From positions 1-53,290 of the forward strand of contig CALGAR010000044.1 of assembly GCA_937959285.1 (NCBI GenBank): a stretch of 53,290 nt of DNA, read 5' to 3'. Below the pieces are notes generated by a model that saw only the letters and a program-made list of their open reading frames with translations, did no database searches and was not told the DNA's origin. This document shows positions 26,601 to 33,603 of the stretch, piece by piece (the stretch's first letter is position 1; the number at the start of each line of letters is the position of its first letter). Origin of the DNA: an uncultured Bryobacterales bacterium (GTDB lineage: Bacteria > Acidobacteriota > Terriglobia > Bryobacterales > Bryobacteraceae). The position numbers were made by a program, and so were the translations under genes.

Positions 26601-26795
26601 GAGCTAAACCAGTTGCTCGCAGGGCTGCGGAAAGAGCGGGACTATTTTGCCAGGCATGAGGACGAAGCGGAACGGCTCGTCGGGCAGCAGCCCGTCGGTT
26701 CTGCGCTGCCTCAGGCGCAGAAGGTGGAGCTGGCAGCATGGACCATGCTGTCCAACGTCCTGTTGAATCTTGATGAAACATTGAGCAAGGAGTAA
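23697..26795 (+). CDS. PSD1 domain / DUF1549-DUF1553 cytochrome c protein
   Basis: The protein has 1,032 residues from the ATG at 23697, with GGAGG 11 bases upstream (an in-frame GTG lies at 23679). It starts with a signal peptide. A Planctomycete cytochrome c (PSC1-type) domain with one haem site CYGCH (about 49-53) follows, with a possible axial Met in the EKKMPLGG segment. Then come DUF1549 (KHWAYVKPVRP ... GERWARPWLDLARYADTNGYEKD ... CAQCHNHKFDPF, a second CxxCH), a carbohydrate-binding-like middle region (about 480-650), and DUF1553 (NRLGLARWLVSKENPLVARVTVNRIWEQYFG). It is periplasmic. Together with the DUF1501 partner 6 bases downstream it forms a pair widespread in Planctomycetes and Acidobacteria, thought to act in polysaccharide degradation, though the reaction is not established. 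Confidence 0.92.
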   Translation: MLSQLHTRAALAAVGVGLALFSLSASPASQTANSVDFERDIQPILKASCYGCHSKAQAAGQLRLDSKNAAMKGGISGPVIQPGRASESRLVHRLLGLGGEKKMPLGGKPLSEEQVALIRKWIDAGAPWPAQASGEDDGLPKHWAYVKPVRPKVPEVRNKAWVRNPIDNFVLAQLEKEGLSPSPEALRETLIRRLSLDLTGLPPSVAEVDQFLADKDPNAYEKLVDRLLASPHYGERWARPWLDLARYADTNGYEKDRRRSIWKYRDWVIQAFNKDMPFDQFTIEQIAGDMLPNPTTDQLIATGFHRNTMFNEEGGVDKEEAHWENLVDRVNTTGTIWLGTTLACAQCHNHKFDPFSIKDYYRLMAIFNNTRRDVRAYGDTSTKFVEPELELPTPEQARKREQIRSEISALEQALKTMTPELASEKAQWERGVVEAAADWAALKPAKAVSSGGSTLAVQKDSSILASGQNPETDDYIVEAKIPQRGITALRLEALPDPSLPRGGPGRDPYGNFFLSRVDVELLSSAGAKKLRIRKVLADDGRLNDKKFQQLWSVDASRDEKRLPRQMVLLLDAPAGSPGDTVRVTLHQTSEFGGQGLGRFRLSVTSSPEPERIVGVSAKLRSVLETPAARRTEKQEKDLTDYFLTVAKSLESKRKRLTALRKELDDLGIVTTLVMGEAPTSKPPSAIIRLRGSFTSPGETVYAGVPENLHPLAEGDSPNRLGLARWLVSKENPLVARVTVNRIWEQYFGRGIVETSEDFGTQGARPSHPELLDWLATEFVENGWSFKKLHRLIVTSATYRQSSAATPELLEKDPYNRLLARGARFRVEAEMIRDIALAASGLLSRKIGGPSVFPYQPEGIWDIPYNDDKWEESKGEDRYRRGIYTFIRRTSPYPSMLTFDAPSREVCVVRRVRTNTPLQALTALNDPAFFEAAQAMARRVLSEKEAGADDSSRAIYAFRLCTSRRPTQEELNQLLAGLRKERDYFARHEDEAERLVGQQPVGSALPQAQKVELAAWTMLSNVLLNLDETLSKE

Positions 26796-26801
26796 GGCCA
26801 G

Positions 26802-28217
26802 ATGCAAGGTGAACAGCTTAAGGCAATCACTCGCAGGTACTTCTTTGAGAAGAGCGCGTTTGGAATCGGCTCCGTGGCTCTGGCTTCTCTCCTCAATGAG
26901 AAGCTGTTCGCGGGGAATCCGGGGCCACATTTTGCGCCGAAAGCGAAGAGCATCATTTATCTGTTCATGGCTGGCGGACCCTCGCAACTGGATCTGTTCG
27001 ACCACAAACCGAAGCTCAATCAGTTCGATGGTCAACCGTGCCCGGAAGAGCTGATCAAGGGCGAGCGTTTCGCTTTCATCAAAGGGCGGCCCCAACTGCT
27101 CGGGACGCCGCACAGATTCAGCCGTTACGGCCAGTCGGGAGCGGAACTTTCTAATCTGCTGCCGCACCTTGCTCGCATCGTGGACGATGTGGCGTTCATC
27201 AAGTCGCTTCATACGACGCAGTTCAATCACGCCCCGGCGCAGATCTTTATGAATACCGGGCATCAGGTCGTCGGACGGCCGAGCATGGGCTCGTGGCTGA
27301 CCTATGGACTCGGAAGCGAGAATAAGGACCTGCCCGGCTTCGTCGTCCTCCTCTCGGGAAAGAACCAGCCCGACGGCGGCAAGTCCTGCTGGGGGAGCGG
27401 ATTCCTCCCTACCGTTTATCAGGGCGTCGAGTTTCGCTCCCAGGGCGACCCGGTCCTGTTCCTTTCGAACCCCGACGGCGTGAGCGCGGAGACCCGGAGG
27501 CGCTCCCTGGACCTGCTCGGGAACCTCAACCGGACCCGCTTTTCTGTGACCAGGGATCCGGAGATCGAAACCCGCATCGCTGCTTACGAGATGGCCTACA
27601 GAATGCAAAGCAGCGTACCGGAGTTGACCGATCTTTCGAAAGAGCCGGAGTCGATCCGAAAACTGTATGGTGTAACGCCGGGCCGGCCGTCGTTTGCCAA
27701 CAACTGCCTGCTCGCCCGCCGGCTCGTGGAGCGCGGAGTCCGATTCGTACAGCTTTACCACCGCGGCTGGGATACGCACGGCGCAAGCAACAACGAGGAC
27801 ATTGTGAACAAGCTCGCATCGCTTTGCCGGGAAACAGATCAGGCATCGGCAGCTCTGGTGCAAGACCTGAAGCAGCGCGGTTTGCTGGATTCCACGATCG
27901 TCATGTGGGGCGGCGAATTCGGACGCACCCCGATGAACGAGGCGCGCTCCGGGTCGAAATTCCTGGGACGGGATCACCATCCGCGTGCTTTCACGATGTG
28001 GCTCGCCGGCGGCGGCATCAAGCCGGGCGTCACAATCGGCAAGACGGACGATGTCGGCTATAACATCGTGGAGGATCCCGTTTCCGTCCACGACCTGCAT
28101 GCGACAATCCTGCACCTGATGGGCATCGACCACACGAAACTCACGTTCCGGTTCCAGGGGCGCGAGTTCCGATTGACCGACGTCGAAGGCGAGGTGATCC
28201 GGAAGGTTATTGTGTAA
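26802..28217 (+). CDS. DUF1501 family exported protein
   Basis: The protein has 471 residues with AAGG/GGAG-type ribosome sites at the end of the preceding gene. The N-terminus has a twin-arginine-like start (ITRRYFFEKSAFGIGSVALASLL), suggesting folded export. The body has the DUF1501 landmarks, a sulfatase-like alkaline-phosphatase fold: IIYLFMAGGPSQLDLFDHKP, FIKSLHTTQFNHAPAQIFMNTG, WDTHGASNNEDI, VMWGGEFGRTP, GRDHHPRAFTMWLAGGGIKPG and VHDLHATILHLMGIDH. It works in a pair with the PSD1 cytochrome gene upstream; the partner gene is almost always adjacent in other genomes. Confidence 0.93.
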   Translation: MQGEQLKAITRRYFFEKSAFGIGSVALASLLNEKLFAGNPGPHFAPKAKSIIYLFMAGGPSQLDLFDHKPKLNQFDGQPCPEELIKGERFAFIKGRPQLLGTPHRFSRYGQSGAELSNLLPHLARIVDDVAFIKSLHTTQFNHAPAQIFMNTGHQVVGRPSMGSWLTYGLGSENKDLPGFVVLLSGKNQPDGGKSCWGSGFLPTVYQGVEFRSQGDPVLFLSNPDGVSAETRRRSLDLLGNLNRTRFSVTRDPEIETRIAAYEMAYRMQSSVPELTDLSKEPESIRKLYGVTPGRPSFANNCLLARRLVERGVRFVQLYHRGWDTHGASNNEDIVNKLASLCRETDQASAALVQDLKQRGLLDSTIVMWGGEFGRTPMNEARSGSKFLGRDHHPRAFTMWLAGGGIKPGVTIGKTDDVGYNIVEDPVSVHDLHATILHLMGIDHTKLTFRFQGREFRLTDVEGEVIRKVIV

Positions 28218-28247
28218 GGGCGGATGAGCCACGCCCTCCGGATGTAG

Positions 28248-28262
28248 TAAACTTCCAGGGCG
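28248..28262 (+). promoter_or_regulatory. -10 box close to a start codon
   Basis: TAAACT (28248-28253) lies 9 bases before the ATG at 28263, and no Shine-Dalgarno sequence is present. No good -35 was found. A weak AGGGCG/CGCCCT hairpin (28217-28237) precedes it. The spacing matches the leaderless pattern seen at other genes here. Confidence 0.35.
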
Positions 28263-29375
28263 ATGACCTCCTCGCGAGCCGCCGTATTATGCGCGTACAA
28301 TCAGCCGCTTGAGATCCGCTCCTATCCGGTTCCAGCTGAACTCATGCCCGGAGAGGCTCTGGTCCGGGTCGAGATGGCAGGCATCTGCGGCACGGACGTC
28401 CACCTTTGGAAGGGCGAACTCAACATCCCGATCCCCGTCATCCTTGGGCATGAGACCGTCGGGCGCATCGAAGCGCTGGGCGCCGGACTAGAGCACGACT
28501 GGCGCCGCACACCGATCTCCGTCGGCGACCGGATCACGTGGGCAAGCTCGATCGTCTGCGGAGAATGCTACTACTGCCGGGTAAAGCGCCAGCCGACCCG
28601 CTGCCTCCAACGGAAAGCCTACGGCATCTCTTACTGCGCCGAGGAGAGCCCGCATCTCCGCGGCGGCTATGCCGAGCATATTCTACGGCGTCCCGGCACG
28701 GCGATCTTCCGCCTGCCCGACTCGCTTCCGACAGAAGCAGTCATTGGAGCCGGCTGCGCACTGACAACTGCGCTGCACGGCATCGAGCGCGCGCCTGTCT
28801 CGCTGGGAGACATTGTGGTGATTCAGGGCACGGGTCCGGTTGGCCTCGCGGCGCTTGCCGTCTCCCGGCAGTGCGGCGCAGCCAAGGTTATCGTACTCGG
28901 AGCGCCCCGCCATCGCCTGGAGCTGGCCTGCCAGTTCGGGGCTGACGCTGCAATCTCCATCGAAGAGGTCGCGGACGCGGAGAAGCGCCGCGCTTTAGTG
29001 CTCGAACACACCGGCACTTATGGCGCCGACGTCGTCATCGAGTGCGTCGGCCATCCCGCTGTCGTCCCGGAGGGTTGGGAGCTGTGCCGCGACGGCGGCA
29101 AGTATCTTGTTCTCGGTCAGTACGCGAATGCCGGCGACGTCATGGTGAATCCGCACACAATCACGAGGAAGCAGCTCCAGGTAATTGGCAGCTGGGGGTT
29201 CGAGCCGCGACACGTCGATCAGGCTCTTACCCTGCTCGCCGGCACCGACTGGAAGCTTCGATTTGCAAAGCAGATCACCCACCGATTCCCCTTAGCCAAG
29301 GCAAACGAGGCGATGCAAACGGTGCGAGAGTGGCGATCCGGGAAAGCCGTGATTCTACCAGGAAGTGATGTTTGA
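28263..29375 (+). CDS. Zinc-dependent alcohol dehydrogenase family protein
   Basis: The protein has 370 residues of the medium-chain dehydrogenase family. Catalytic zinc ligands are Cys42 (GICGTDVHLW), His63 with Glu64 (LGHETVG) and probably Cys165. Four structural-zinc cysteines are at about 99, 102, 105 and 113 (CGECYYCRVKRQPTRC). The NAD(P)-binding loop is GTGPVGLAAL (about 189-198). The set of zinc sites is complete, so the enzyme is probably active. The substrate is unknown. The stop is 2 bases before the next ATG, forming an operon with a 3-hydroxyacyl-CoA dehydrogenase-type gene; together they suggest stepwise oxidation of an alcohol or hydroxy-acid. Confidence 0.92.
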   Translation: MTSSRAAVLCAYNQPLEIRSYPVPAELMPGEALVRVEMAGICGTDVHLWKGELNIPIPVILGHETVGRIEALGAGLEHDWRRTPISVGDRITWASSIVCGECYYCRVKRQPTRCLQRKAYGISYCAEESPHLRGGYAEHILRRPGTAIFRLPDSLPTEAVIGAGCALTTALHGIERAPVSLGDIVVIQGTGPVGLAALAVSRQCGAAKVIVLGAPRHRLELACQFGADAAISIEEVADAEKRRALVLEHTGTYGADVVIECVGHPAVVPEGWELCRDGGKYLVLGQYANAGDVMVNPHTITRKQLQVIGSWGFEPRHVDQALTLLAGTDWKLRFAKQITHRFPLAKANEAMQTVREWRSGKAVILPGSDV

Positions 29376-29377
29376 CA

Positions 29378-30343
29378 ATGACTGATACTATGGCCGGATC
29401 CACTTTCAAAGCAGCGGCTGTCATTGGCACCGGAATGATGGGGCCAGGTATCGCCGCTGTTCTTGCCTCGGGCGGCTTGCGCACTGTAATTCTAAGCCGC
29501 GACAGCGAACGCGGAAGCCGGGCGGTAGAAAGAGCCACGCAGCAGCTTTCGCTGCTCGAAGAGCACGGACTGCTGCCCTCCGAAACAGCGCAGCGGGGTC
29601 GACAGCTTTTGTCGGCGTCGACTGCCTACGAAGCATCTGTTGCGGATGTCGACATTGTCATCGAGTCCGGGCCGGAGAACATGGAGTTCAAACAGGAATT
29701 GTTTGCCCGGCTCGATGCCGCAACAAAGCCCACCGCAATCCTCGCGAGCAATACGTCGGGGCTCAGCATCACCGATATCGCCTCCAGATGCTCGCATCCA
29801 GAGCGTGTCCTAACAACTCATTTCTGGAATCCGCCGCACCTGATGCCTCTCGTTGAGATCGTCAAGGGGAAGGAGACTGATTTTGCTGCGGTGGAGGCAG
29901 TGCGATGCTTGCTTCAGCGCTGCGGCAAAACTCCAGTGATTGTCAAGAAGGATACTCCCGGACAGTTGGGGAATCGCCTGCAAATGGCCCTCGTCCGGGA
30001 AGCTGTGAACATCGTGCAGCAAGGCATCGCCGATGCAGAGGCAGTGGACCTTGCCGCCAAAGCAGGATTCGGTTTGCGCCTGCCAGTATATGGAATTCTC
30101 GAACACCAGGATATGGTCGGGCTTGATATGGGCTCAGCCATTGTCGACTACGTCAGCCGCGATCTCAGCAACCATGTCGGCATGCCTCCGCTCATGCGGG
30201 AAATGCTCGATCGGGGAGAGCTCGGAGTCAAGTCAGGAAAGGGCTTTTACGACTGGTCCCGAAGGGACGCTGAAGCGGTAAAGGCTCGGCGGGATCGTTT
30301 CGTCCTCGAAATGCTGAAGAACGGCTACGTGAAGCCGAGCTGA
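29378..30343 (+). CDS. 3-hydroxyacyl-CoA dehydrogenase family protein
   Basis: The protein has 321 residues from the ATG at 29378 (a TTG at 29372 overlaps the previous stop). It has an NAD-binding N-terminal half with VIGTGMMGPGIAAVLASGG, the conserved VDIVIESGPENMEFKQELFARLD, SNTSGLSITDIA and catalytic His in THFWNPPHLMPLVEIV. The C-terminal half is helical (KKDTPGQLGNRLQMALVREAVNIVQQG, then GVKSGKGFYDW). It fits single-domain enzymes that oxidise 3-hydroxy acids or their CoA esters. No enoyl-CoA hydratase domain is attached and none is adjacent. Confidence 0.92.
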   Translation: MTDTMAGSTFKAAAVIGTGMMGPGIAAVLASGGLRTVILSRDSERGSRAVERATQQLSLLEEHGLLPSETAQRGRQLLSASTAYEASVADVDIVIESGPENMEFKQELFARLDAATKPTAILASNTSGLSITDIASRCSHPERVLTTHFWNPPHLMPLVEIVKGKETDFAAVEAVRCLLQRCGKTPVIVKKDTPGQLGNRLQMALVREAVNIVQQGIADAEAVDLAAKAGFGLRLPVYGILEHQDMVGLDMGSAIVDYVSRDLSNHVGMPPLMREMLDRGELGVKSGKGFYDWSRRDAEAVKARRDRFVLEMLKNGYVKPS

Positions 30344-30436
30344 GAAGGCGTGAGCCCTGGTGGCAATGAATGCACATCTGCTTTAAGATCCGCATCCTGC
30401 CTAAATCATGTCCTATCCGATCGATAAGTAAAATCG

Positions 30437-31816
30437 ATGCCTGAACAGATTCTTTCACGGCGCTCCTTCCTTCGCCGCGCGGCCCTCGCTACGGTGGGCG
30501 CGGCTGTTCCAGGCGTCTCGCAAACGCCAGCTTCGAAGTCTGCTCCCAACCTGCTGCTGATCCTCGCAGACGATCTCGGCTTCGGAGATCTTTCGAGCTT
30601 CGGCGCGAAGGACGTACGCACCCCGAACATTGATGCGCTTGTGGCGGATGGGGTCCGATTCGACAATTTCTACGCGAACTCCCCCGTGTGTTCCCCGACC
30701 AGGGCCGCCCTGCTGACGGGACTCTTTCCGGATCGAGCGGGCGTTCCGGGCGTGATCCGGACGAATCCGGCAAACAGTTGGGGGTACCTTTCATCCAAAG
30801 CAACGCTCCTGCCGGTTCGTCTGAAGGAAGCGGGCTATCATACGGGCATCGTCGGGAAATGGCATCTGGGCCTGAAGTCGCCCAACACACCGAACGAGCG
30901 CGGCTTCGACCACTTCCACGGTTTTCTCGGCGACATGATGGACGACTACTACCATCACCGCCGCCATGGGAACAATTACATGCGGCGAAACGGAGAGGAA
31001 ATCGACCCGCAAGGCCACGCCACAGATCTCTTCGCGGAGTGGGCCGTCGATTATCTGAACGAGCGCAAGCGCGACAACCACAAGTTCTTCCTGTACGTCG
31101 CCTTCAATGCACCCCACACGCCGATTCAACCTCCTCAGGAGTGGTTCGAAAAGGTGAAGGCGCGAGAGCCGGGTATCAGCGAGAAGCGTGCGAAGCTGGT
31201 TGCCTTAATCGAGCACATGGATGCCAGCATCGGCCGAATCCTTGCCGCTTTGAAGGCGAACGGGCAGTATGAAAACACCCTGATCCTTTTTACGAGCGAC
31301 AACGGAGGGCAGCTCGACGTTGGCGCAAACTGCGGAAACTTTCGGGGTGGAAAGCAGGACATGTACGAAGGGGGCATCCGCGTCCCCATGTGCGCGGTCT
31401 GGCACGGACGGACTCCGCGTAATTCTCGTTCCGATGCAGTCGGGCTCGCAATGGATCTGTATCCAACCCTCTGCGAAGCGGCTGGAGTCCGGCCCGGTTC
31501 AGGAATCGACGGGATATCACTTTTGCCATCGCTCACCGGCAAGCCGCAGAATACAACGGGGCGGGATCTGGTTTGGGTGCGGCGCGAAGGAGGCGGAGTC
31601 TATCAAGGGCGAGACTACTACGCTTTTCGTCGCGGCGACTGGAAGCTCCTGCAGAACACCCCGTTCGAACCGTATCGGCTCTATAACCTGCGCGCTGATC
31701 CGGGCGAAACCAACGACCTGGCGAAACAGGAGCCCGCGAAGTACCGCGAACTGATCGAGGGGCTGTCCTTCCATCTGCAGCGGGCGGGCGCGACTCCGTG
31801 GCAGGACCCGAACTGA
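30437..31816 (+). CDS. Exported sulfatase (arylsulfatase A type)
   Basis: The protein has 459 residues. A clear twin-arginine signal (SRRSFLRRAALATVGAAVPG) is followed by the sulfatase fold. Metal-site start LLLILADDLGFGDLSS has Asp45 and Asp46. The active-site signature is CSPTRAALLTG (Cys85), the Cys-type site that must be oxidised to formylglycine. GKWHLG (Lys141, His143) and FTSDNGG complete the metal/sulfate site. The C-terminal small domain ends with the typical LYNLRADPGETNDLA. It would remove sulfate esters from sugars or aromatics outside the cytoplasm. A formylglycine-generating enzyme must act on it, and the FGE-like gene at 42013 lacks the expected cysteine, so that enzyme is probably elsewhere. 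Confidence 0.95.
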   Translation: MPEQILSRRSFLRRAALATVGAAVPGVSQTPASKSAPNLLLILADDLGFGDLSSFGAKDVRTPNIDALVADGVRFDNFYANSPVCSPTRAALLTGLFPDRAGVPGVIRTNPANSWGYLSSKATLLPVRLKEAGYHTGIVGKWHLGLKSPNTPNERGFDHFHGFLGDMMDDYYHHRRHGNNYMRRNGEEIDPQGHATDLFAEWAVDYLNERKRDNHKFFLYVAFNAPHTPIQPPQEWFEKVKAREPGISEKRAKLVALIEHMDASIGRILAALKANGQYENTLILFTSDNGGQLDVGANCGNFRGGKQDMYEGGIRVPMCAVWHGRTPRNSRSDAVGLAMDLYPTLCEAAGVRPGSGIDGISLLPSLTGKPQNTTGRDLVWVRREGGGVYQGRDYYAFRRGDWKLLQNTPFEPYRLYNLRADPGETNDLAKQEPAKYRELIEGLSFHLQRAGATPWQDPN

Positions 31817-31907
31817 CGCGGTTCCGCTCTCTATCTTCGCTACAATGGGTGATGTCTCTGCCTGCCAGCAGAAGCACCATAATCTCCTGGAACAAAGTAG
31901 AAACTCC

Positions 31908-33524
31908 TTGATTTCCGTAAACAACGTCACTATGCGCTTCGGCGCCAGAATTCTGTTCGAGGACGTGACCACCTCGTTTCTCAACGGGCGCCGCTATGCA
32001 ATCACCGGCCCGAACGGGGCCGGGAAATCGACTTTCATGAAAATCCTGACCGGCGAGGTTGAGCCGACGAAGGGCACTGTCACCCGCCCGAAAAGAATCG
32101 GCGTATTGCGTCAGCACCAGTTCGCCTTTGACGCCTACCGTGTGCTGGACACGGTGATCATGGGCAACGCCAGGCTGTGGAGTGCGCTGCAGGAACGCGA
32201 CGAGCTCTACGCGAAGGCTGATCTCACCGACGAAGACGGTATGAGGCTGGGCGAGCTCGAAGGCATCGTCGGCGAAGAAGGCGGCTATACCGCCGAGAGC
32301 GACGCGGCGATCCTGCTGCAGGGACTGGGAGTCGAGGACGAACTGCACGAACGGAAGATGAGCGAACTGCAGGGAGGTCAGAAGGTCCGCGTCCTGCTCG
32401 CTCAAGCGCTGTTCGGAAATCCTGAAGCGCTGCTCCTTGACGAGCCGACGAACCACCTCGACCTGGACTCCGTGCACTGGCTGCAGGACTATCTTCGCAG
32501 CTATGAAGGCGTCCTGATCGTGATTTCACACGACCGGCACTTCCTCAACGAGGTATGCACCCACACCGCTGATATCGACTATCAGACGATCATCATGTAC
32601 ACCGGCGGCTACGATGACATGGTGCTTACTAAGACGCAGATCCGCGCCCGCATCGAAGCGGAGAATGCCCAGCGTGAGAAGAAGATCGCTCAGCTGAACG
32701 AATTCATCGCCAGATTTTCGGCCGGAACGCGCGCCAGCCAGGTGATGTCGCGCAAGAAGGAAGTGGAGCGGCTGCAAACCTCGGAGCTCGCAAAGTCGAA
32801 TATTCAGCGGCCTTTCATCCGATTCCAGATCAATCGCCCGTCCGGGAGGAATCCGCTGGAGATTCAGAACCTCTCAAAGTCTTACGGCGACCTGAAGGTG
32901 ATTCAGAACTTCAGCGCCATGGTCTCGCGCGGCGAAAAGATCGCCGTGATCGGCCGCAACGGCGCTGGAAAGACGACTTTGCTCCGGTCGCTGCTGCGGA
33001 ACGCAACCGGGTATATCGATGACAGCGACCGGGCTTTCCCGATCGATGAAGGTACCGTAATCTGGGGGCACGAGGTCGCGGTAGGCTACTTCGCCCAGGA
33101 CCACAAGGAGACCATCGCGAAGGATACAACCGTTCTCGAGTGGCTGCGCGGATTCGACCGGAAGGCGACGGAAGAAGAACTGCGCGGTTTGCTTGGTCAG
33201 ATGCTCTTCTCGAAAGACGAAGCGCTGAAGCCGACGCACGCCCTCTCGGGGGGTGAATGCGCACGCCTGATCTTCTGCCGCCTGATGCTGCAAAAGCCTA
33301 ACTTTCTTGTGCTTGACGAACCGACGAATCACCTGGATCTGGAATCGATCACCGCATTGAACCTTGCTCTGCGGAAGTATGAGGGAACGGTTCTGCTCGT
33401 GACGCATGACCACGACCTGATCGACCAGGTGGCAACGCGGATCTGGCGCGTCGAGAAGGGCCGCGTCGAAGACTTCAAGGGCACGTACGAAGAATACCTG
33501 GCCACCAGTGCCGCCAAGGCCTGA
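31908..33524 (+). CDS. ybiT: ABC-F family ATPase, YbiT-like
   Basis: The protein has 538 residues in the chosen version, starting at a TTG (31908) that aligns with the start of E. coli YbiT from memory (M-ISVNNVTMRFG). An ATG at 31845 adds 21 atypical residues and lies inside a TACAAT -10-like box (31841-31846), so it is disfavoured. Two ATP-binding domains are present: GPNGAGKST and MSELQGGQKVRVLLAQAL, then GRNGAGKTT and ALSGGECARLIF. The shared LLDEPTNHLDLDS/LVLDEPTNHLDLES Walker B segments and an ABC-F linker (about 245-310) are clear. There is no membrane domain. ABC-F proteins act on ribosomes in the cytoplasm. Confidence 0.9.
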   Translation: MISVNNVTMRFGARILFEDVTTSFLNGRRYAITGPNGAGKSTFMKILTGEVEPTKGTVTRPKRIGVLRQHQFAFDAYRVLDTVIMGNARLWSALQERDELYAKADLTDEDGMRLGELEGIVGEEGGYTAESDAAILLQGLGVEDELHERKMSELQGGQKVRVLLAQALFGNPEALLLDEPTNHLDLDSVHWLQDYLRSYEGVLIVISHDRHFLNEVCTHTADIDYQTIIMYTGGYDDMVLTKTQIRARIEAENAQREKKIAQLNEFIARFSAGTRASQVMSRKKEVERLQTSELAKSNIQRPFIRFQINRPSGRNPLEIQNLSKSYGDLKVIQNFSAMVSRGEKIAVIGRNGAGKTTLLRSLLRNATGYIDDSDRAFPIDEGTVIWGHEVAVGYFAQDHKETIAKDTTVLEWLRGFDRKATEEELRGLLGQMLFSKDEALKPTHALSGGECARLIFCRLMLQKPNFLVLDEPTNHLDLESITALNLALRKYEGTVLLVTHDHDLIDQVATRIWRVEKGRVEDFKGTYEEYLATSAAKA

Positions 33525-33585
33525 TTGGACAGCCTTTACTCAGTGCTTCTTCTTACAATTCTTCACGGATTCCCCTCGCGGTTGC

Positions 33586-33594
33586 TGGTATACT
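33586..33594 (+). promoter_or_regulatory. Extended -10 element before a TonB-receptor gene
   Basis: TG-G-TATACT (33586-33594) is an extended -10. The predicted transcription start is about 3 bases before the ATG at 33604, and no Shine-Dalgarno sequence is present. No strong -35 is seen, as is common for extended -10 promoters. Confidence 0.5.
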
Positions 33595-33603
33595 TTCACC
33601 GCT

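Noticed and set aside
26604..28232. Minus-strand open frame of about 540 codons over the DUF1501 gene
   Set aside because: Shadow of a clearly recognisable gene on the other strand.
31845..31907. Longer N-terminus for the ABC-F gene from the ATG at 31845
   Set aside because: The added 21 residues are unlike the family, and the ATG lies inside a TACAAT -10-like box. The TTG at 31908 matches the usual family start.
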